Below, one piece after another: positions 4,878 through 8,496 of a stretch of 8,496 nucleotides of DNA. A program made the translations under genes and the position numbers. Within the stretch, counting starts at the first letter, position 1. Every line of letters starts with the position of its first letter. The notes beneath the pieces are model-generated. The model had not been told where the DNA came from and did not search any database. It was given only the letters and a program-made list of their open reading frames with translations. Origin of the DNA: Clostridia bacterium (GTDB lineage: Bacteria; Bacillota; Clostridia; Oscillospirales; CAG-272); contig JAFWWR010000075.1 in NCBI GenBank assembly GCA_017518025.1, forward strand, positions 1-8,496, in the 5' to 3' direction.

Positions 4878-7871
4878 TCACGACGGTTTGTCGCCGCGCT
4901 CGATATGATATCCGTTGGTCACGAAGTACCGTCCCGCCTCGCCGGTCGTCAGGGAGTCGAAGGACATGAACTTCGTCCCGTACTCGATCCCGACCGAGTT
5001 GAGGTAACTCAGATACCGCTCCGTATAGGGCATCTTGTACCCCGCCGCGAACGATCTCGTCAGATTGGTGGACAGTGTCGCGTCGCCGCCCCGCAGGATA
5101 AAGCACACCTGCGGATTGAGCAGGTACTCGTTACCGTGCATGATCCAGCCCCGGGGGTTGTGGTCCGACGCCACGTAAGCGCCGATGACGGAGCCCTCGC
5201 AGCAGATCAGCTTGTTGTCGGTGAAGATGCAGTCCACCATCTCGCCGAAGTACCAGTTGTGCAGCGCCAGTCCCTCCGCGGTGTTTTCCACCGTGCGCGG
5301 GTAGCCGTAGCCGATATACGCGCCGATGTTGCCGTGAACGCGGGCGCCGATTATCTTGTTGGAGCCGAGGCCGTCCGGCCCCTCCTCCCTGTTGTCGTTG
5401 AACATCTCCACCAGGTTCTGGGAGGTGGTGACCACGTTGTTGGTCAGCGTCACGTTCTTCAGCTCGATACCCGGGGTGTATCCGGTATACTGCGTCCCCA
5501 TGGGGCCGTCCTCGATGTCGTGGATGTAGCAGTTGTCGACGGTCAGGGACTCGCATCTTCCGTAGCCGCCGATGCCCGTGCCCACGGACCCCACGCATCC
5601 GCCGCCGTAGCCCGCCTCGCAGTTGGTCACCACGGTGCCGTTTCCGATCTCAGCGCAGACGTAGGAGGAGTAGAGGAAGCACAGATTGTCGAGCCGCACG
5701 TTGTTGTCGATCCAGCCGGGCTGCATATTCCGGCACACGTTCACGTTCCTGAAATACGTCGCCGGATTGCCCCACTTGCAGCGGAGGTACAGCTTGCCCT
5801 CTCTCATGTCGTGGAGGAACTCCAGATTGTTCCGCAGCGCGTCTGCGGGATCAAGCGCCGTCGTTCCGCCGGACATGAAGTATTCGTCGCAGTTGCCCTG
5901 CTGGTACATATTCAGGGTGGTCTTCCCCTCTCCGAAGGGGCTTTCCCATTCTTCGCCCTCGGGCGGTTTCTTGAGGTCCGGGATCACGCGCACGCCCATG
6001 AACTCGCCGTCGTTGAATATGATCTTGCCCACGTCGCCGTCTCCCTTGGCGAAGTTCTCCTTGCCCTCGGGCACAAGCGGGAGCAGATCGAGCACGTAGA
6101 TATCCTCCCACTCGGTGGGCTGCCAGTCGCCGCAGCCGCCGCCGAAGTCAAAGGATCCCGTGAACACCGGCTTCGGCTTCGACGGATCGCCGTAAGCGCC
6201 GTAAGCGGCGCCGGACGTGGTGAACAGCGTTCCGCCGATCCCGGTGTAGTATCTCCAGGGGTAGAACACGCTCCCTCTCTCGAAGAAGACGTAGTCGCCC
6301 TCCTTTACTTTGGGAAGGTAGAGGTCCGGACCCGGCTTGTAGTTGTAGAGTCCCGCCGGCGTGGCGAGCGCCGTCTCGGGGGTATGGCCGTCGTTACTGT
6401 CGTCGCCGTTCAGGGACGAAACGTACCACACCGTGGCTCCCGCCGCCTCGGCGTCCTCCGGCGTTATCGCCGAGGGGCTCTCCTTGATCTCCTTTATCCT
6501 GGCGCGCACCATGGCGAGGTATTCCTCCACCACGTCGTCGCCCACGCGCTCGACCTCGGCGTACTCGTCGGGACGGTAGTTTGTCAGATAGTCCGCGATG
6601 GCGGGGTCGTCCCCGCAGCGGAAGGCGTTGGCGCTCTCTTTATCGGGGAACAGCCCGATATAGCGCACGTGGAAACCCGCCTCCGGCGGAGCTCCGTCAA
6701 GGGGACGGATCATCACGTGGACGTTGCACGCCGACACGGAGGGGTCGAAGTTCAGCGACAGAGCGCCGACGGCATCCGTGGTGTCGCAGACGGCGGTCTT
6801 CCAGCCGCCGTCGTCCTCGCCCTGCTCGAAAGTCAGGTCGAAGGTCGCGTAAGTATACTTACCGTTGTGTCTGTCCGACACGTAGCCGGGGAACGTTCCG
6901 ACCGGTTCCGCGCCCACGTATTCGTAGCATATCTTGACTATCGGCGTCTCGGTCAGATCGGCCTCAAGGTTCGTGGGGCTGAAGCCGAAGGACCCGAGGG
7001 GCTCGTAGGAGAGGAACGAAACGGAAGCGCCGCCCCATTCGGAGCTCACGTGCTCCGGCTCGGGGTCCTTGTAGGTCTCGTCCGGGAAGACGTTCAGCCA
7101 CGGGAATCCCGTGCCGGACCATTCCATCCCGACGCCCATCTTGCCCTGGAGGGCGAAGCCGCCGTAATAGAGATACCATCCGCCGTAGACGGCCATGCCG
7201 TCCCTCTCCGGGTCGGGAACGTAGCCGTTCCAGAGATTTTCGGTGGATTTTATCAGATTCATCAGCAGCGTCGCCGCCTCGGCTCTCGTGATGTTCGATT
7301 TCGGGTTGAATCTGGCGTTCTGGTCGCCGTTGAAGATCCCCGCCCGGCGGAGCCGGTCGATCTGATCCCTCGACCACTTGGGGAAGGCGGAGCCGTCCGC
7401 GAACTCGTCAGGCGCGGACGCGGCGTGCAGCGGCACGCGGGTGTCGGAGTACTCGAGATACCGCACCAGAGCCACGGCAACCTCCTGCCGGGTTATGTTT
7501 TTCTCCGGGCCGAAGGTGCCGTCCGGATAGCCGTTGACCACCCCGGCCTCGTTCGCCCAGCCCACGTATCCGGCGTACCATTTTTTCGGGCTTACGTCGG
7601 AGAAGGCGTCGGTCTTCTTCTGCTCGCCGCCGTCGAGGCGGCAGAGGATGGTGACGAACATGGCCCGCGTCATGGAGCCGTCCGGCTCGAAGGTCGTGGC
7701 GGTCATGCCGTTCATGAGGCCCCGCTCCCACACGTATTCCACGGCCTTGCGGTACCATTTTTTGGCCGGGACGTCGGTGAAGGGGAACTCGCCCTCGCCG
7801 GCGGAGAACACGGTGGCGGCCGCGCCCGCCAGCATCACAAGCGTCAGTAAAACGGAAATCAGTTTTTTCAT
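4878..7871 (-). CDS. Secreted SLH-domain protein with right-handed parallel beta-helix
   Basis: This 997-residue protein is exported and held at the cell wall. A Sec signal peptide (basic MKK, hydrophobic core 4-22) is probably cut after VFSA (24). Three SLH domains follow at about 31-81, 90-141 and 157-208, each ending in a TR motif (MTRAM, ITRQE, ITRAE). SLH domains bind pyruvylated secondary cell wall polymer. Residues 220-470 are an aromatic-rich beta region I cannot assign. From 482 the segment WYVSSLNGDDSNDG opens a beta-helix of the type found in many carbohydrate-active and surface proteins. Asn- and Gly-rich coils (TVVTNCEAGYGGG, LKNVTLTNNVVTT) run through about 740-930. The helix suggests polysaccharide binding or cleavage, but I cannot identify a polysaccharide lyase or glycosidase catalytic set. 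Unusually, the SLH domains are at the N-terminus. The start has AAGGAG seven bases upstream. The gene is monocistronic, with its own promoter and terminator. Confidence 0.92.
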   Translation of the reverse strand: MKKLISVLLTLVMLAGAAATVFSAGEGEFPFTDVPAKKWYRKAVEYVWERGLMNGMTATTFEPDGSMTRAMFVTILCRLDGGEQKKTDAFSDVSPKKWYAGYVGWANEAGVVNGYPDGTFGPEKNITRQEVAVALVRYLEYSDTRVPLHAASAPDEFADGSAFPKWSRDQIDRLRRAGIFNGDQNARFNPKSNITRAEAATLLMNLIKSTENLWNGYVPDPERDGMAVYGGWYLYYGGFALQGKMGVGMEWSGTGFPWLNVFPDETYKDPEPEHVSSEWGGASVSFLSYEPLGSFGFSPTNLEADLTETPIVKICYEYVGAEPVGTFPGYVSDRHNGKYTYATFDLTFEQGEDDGGWKTAVCDTTDAVGALSLNFDPSVSACNVHVMIRPLDGAPPEAGFHVRYIGLFPDKESANAFRCGDDPAIADYLTNYRPDEYAEVERVGDDVVEEYLAMVRARIKEIKESPSAITPEDAEAAGATVWYVSSLNGDDSNDGHTPETALATPAGLYNYKPGPDLYLPKVKEGDYVFFERGSVFYPWRYYTGIGGTLFTTSGAAYGAYGDPSKPKPVFTGSFDFGGGCGDWQPTEWEDIYVLDLLPLVPEGKENFAKGDGDVGKIIFNDGEFMGVRVIPDLKKPPEGEEWESPFGEGKTTLNMYQQGNCDEYFMSGGTTALDPADALRNNLEFLHDMREGKLYLRCKWGNPATYFRNVNVCRNMQPGWIDNNVRLDNLCFLYSSYVCAEIGNGTVVTNCEAGYGGGCVGSVGTGIGGYGRCESLTVDNCYIHDIEDGPMGTQYTGYTPGIELKNVTLTNNVVTTSQNLVEMFNDNREEGPDGLGSNKIIGARVHGNIGAYIGYGYPRTVENTAEGLALHNWYFGEMVDCIFTDNKLICCEGSVIGAYVASDHNPRGWIMHGNEYLLNPQVCFILRGGDATLSTNLTRSFAAGYKMPYTERYLSYLNSVGIEYGTKFMSFDSLTTGEAGRYFVTNGYHIERGDKPS

Positions 7872-7910
7872 CGTTTTTCTCCTTTGCGGGGAATGAGTAA
7901 TATCATATTG

Positions 7911-7939
7911 ATAATACCATATTACGTTTATTAAGTCAA
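7911..7939 (-). promoter_or_regulatory. Promoter of the SLH beta-helix gene
   Basis: On the minus strand TTGACT (7934-7939) and TATTAT (7911-7916) are exactly 17 bases apart, with TGG directly before the -10 box, a near-consensus promoter. It suggests strong housekeeping expression, as expected for a surface protein. The leader of about 35 bases is AT-rich and includes the short inverted repeat TATCA-TAT-TGATA (7901-7913), which could be an operator. Confidence 0.8.
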
Positions 7940-7954
7940 CAATCCGGCGAGCCG

Positions 7955-8177
7955 AAAGGCGTCCCCTTGAGGGTAGCGAAGCGGCGACGCGGTAGTGAAT
8001 GACATGCCGGTGGCATGTCAGAGCCGCGGCGTGACTGAGCCGCAGCGAGACAGCTGTCAGCGTAGCTGACTGATGAGGTGTCGAAAGGAATCACCTGATG
8101 TCTCCGATAACACCTCATCCGTCGTCCGGCTTGCGGGGGACGCCGGCCGCCACCTTCCCCTCAAAGGGGAAGGCTTT
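7955..8177. mobile_element. Palindromic MITE-like intergenic repeat element
   Basis: The ends are imperfect inverted repeats: 7955-7973 and the complement of 8158-8177 both read roughly AAAG(G/C)C-TCCCCTT-GAGGG. Inside are perfect hairpins at 8000-8020 (9-bp stem, loop GGT), 8056-8070 (6-bp stem), 8072-8081 with 8110-8119 (10-bp arms), and 8153-8173 (8-bp stem). It has no coding capacity of its own. From memory, elements with this CCTTCCCC...GGGGAAGG and GATGAGGTGT...ACACCTCATC layout recur many times in genomes of gut Clostridia; I could not check that here. It ends 16 bases from the -35 box of the SLH gene promoter. The exact boundaries are estimates. Confidence 0.6.
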
Positions 8178-8496
8178 ATATATGCCCACGTTTCCTGCTC
8201 AAAGGCTCTCCGATAACGAAACCGCGATGATGGGAGAGGCAGATGATTACAACTGACACTTTTAGTATTCGGGCAAATCGCGGGATGGGAGAGTTTGATC
8301 CACCCGGGACGTTCCGCGACTTGGGGGGTGGAGGGGGGAGCGAGATCCGCCCGCGAGGGGGCCGTCGGGACTGTGTCCCGGCTCGTCCGAGCGGATAAAG
8401 CGGGCTCGTCGCCCCCATCCGACTTCTCTTTCCGCCGTTGCCCTTGCTCTTCATAGAAGAGAAAGGGCGACAAAAAACTCGAAGCGGTAAACTGAC
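8178..8496. other. Gene-free structured and G-rich region
   Basis: I see no credible gene here. Frames that stay open lack family resemblance and run on into the palindromic element. Visible structure: GATGGGAGAG occurs twice (8229-8238 and 8284-8293); two runs of six G lie at 8323-8328 and 8333-8338; CGGGAC-TGT-GTCCCG forms a hairpin at 8366-8380; and a longer hairpin spans 8440-8468 (13 pairs, one G-A mismatch, loop ATA). The region may be a second repeat unit or the 3' flank of a gene beyond the window. Confidence 0.4.
8440..8468. repeat. Long imperfect hairpin near the window edge
   Basis: GCCCTT (8440-8445) and CTCTTC (8447-8452) pair with GAAGAG (8456-8461) and AAGGGC (8463-8468), with one G-A mismatch at 8446/8462 and the loop ATA. 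There is no T run after it on either strand, so an intrinsic terminator is not well supported. Confidence 0.5.

Noticed and set aside
4758..7850. A 1030-codon open frame on the plus strand opposite the SLH gene
   Set aside because: It is an antisense shadow caused by GC-rich codon use. The opposite strand has a signal peptide, SLH domains, a promoter and a Shine-Dalgarno, while this frame has no recognisable domains.
8289..8301. GGAGAGTTTGATC resembles the 5' end of 16S rRNA
   Set aside because: The match ends there. The next bases (CACCCGGGAC) do not follow the conserved CTGGCTCAG, and no rRNA sequence continues.
8057..8473. A 138-codon minus-strand open frame
   Set aside because: It runs through the palindromic element and the G-rich region, has low-complexity composition and no good ribosome binding site.

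Overview
The window looks like chromosomal DNA of a fairly GC-rich Gram-positive bacterium of the Clostridia (Bacillota), plausibly a gut or rumen lineage. Four things point there: a Noc protein, a nucleoid occlusion factor known essentially only from Bacillota, next to parA and parB; a secreted protein with three S-layer homology (SLH) domains; strong Shine-Dalgarno sequences; and a palindromic intergenic repeat of a kind I recall from gut Clostridia. This placement is inference from gene content, not a match to a genome. All seven genes lie on the minus strand, so transcription runs from high to low coordinates.

From high to low coordinates: (1) 7872-8496 has no gene. It holds the promoter of the SLH gene (7911-7939), a palindromic MITE-like element (about 7955-8177) and 320 bases of structured, G-rich DNA. 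(2) 4878-7871 encodes a 997-residue exported protein with three SLH domains and a right-handed parallel beta-helix. A terminator follows at 4844-4871. (3) 4376-4738 encodes a short DtxR/MntR-type metal-dependent repressor with its own clear promoter (4773-4801) and terminator (4330-4351). (4) 3340-4155 encodes Noc. (5) 3160-3339 holds two perfect parS sites and the parA promoter. (6) parA (2392-3159), parB (1480-2355), an unknown two-helix membrane protein (991-1470) and a membrane-anchored MORN-repeat protein (139-960) are packed with gaps of 36, 9 and 30 bases. They look like one operon, ending near a symmetrical hairpin at 25-50.

The core is a parABS chromosome segregation locus with its paralogue noc. 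ParB should load on the two parS sites as a CTP-dependent clamp, and ParA should act on the ParB complex. Noc shows all four residues reported to set Noc rather than ParB DNA specificity, but it has almost no N-terminal extension and so appears to lack the membrane-targeting helix of Bacillus subtilis Noc. The best candidates for something undescribed are the two membrane proteins that appear to be cotranscribed with parAB. Their link to segregation rests on position only.
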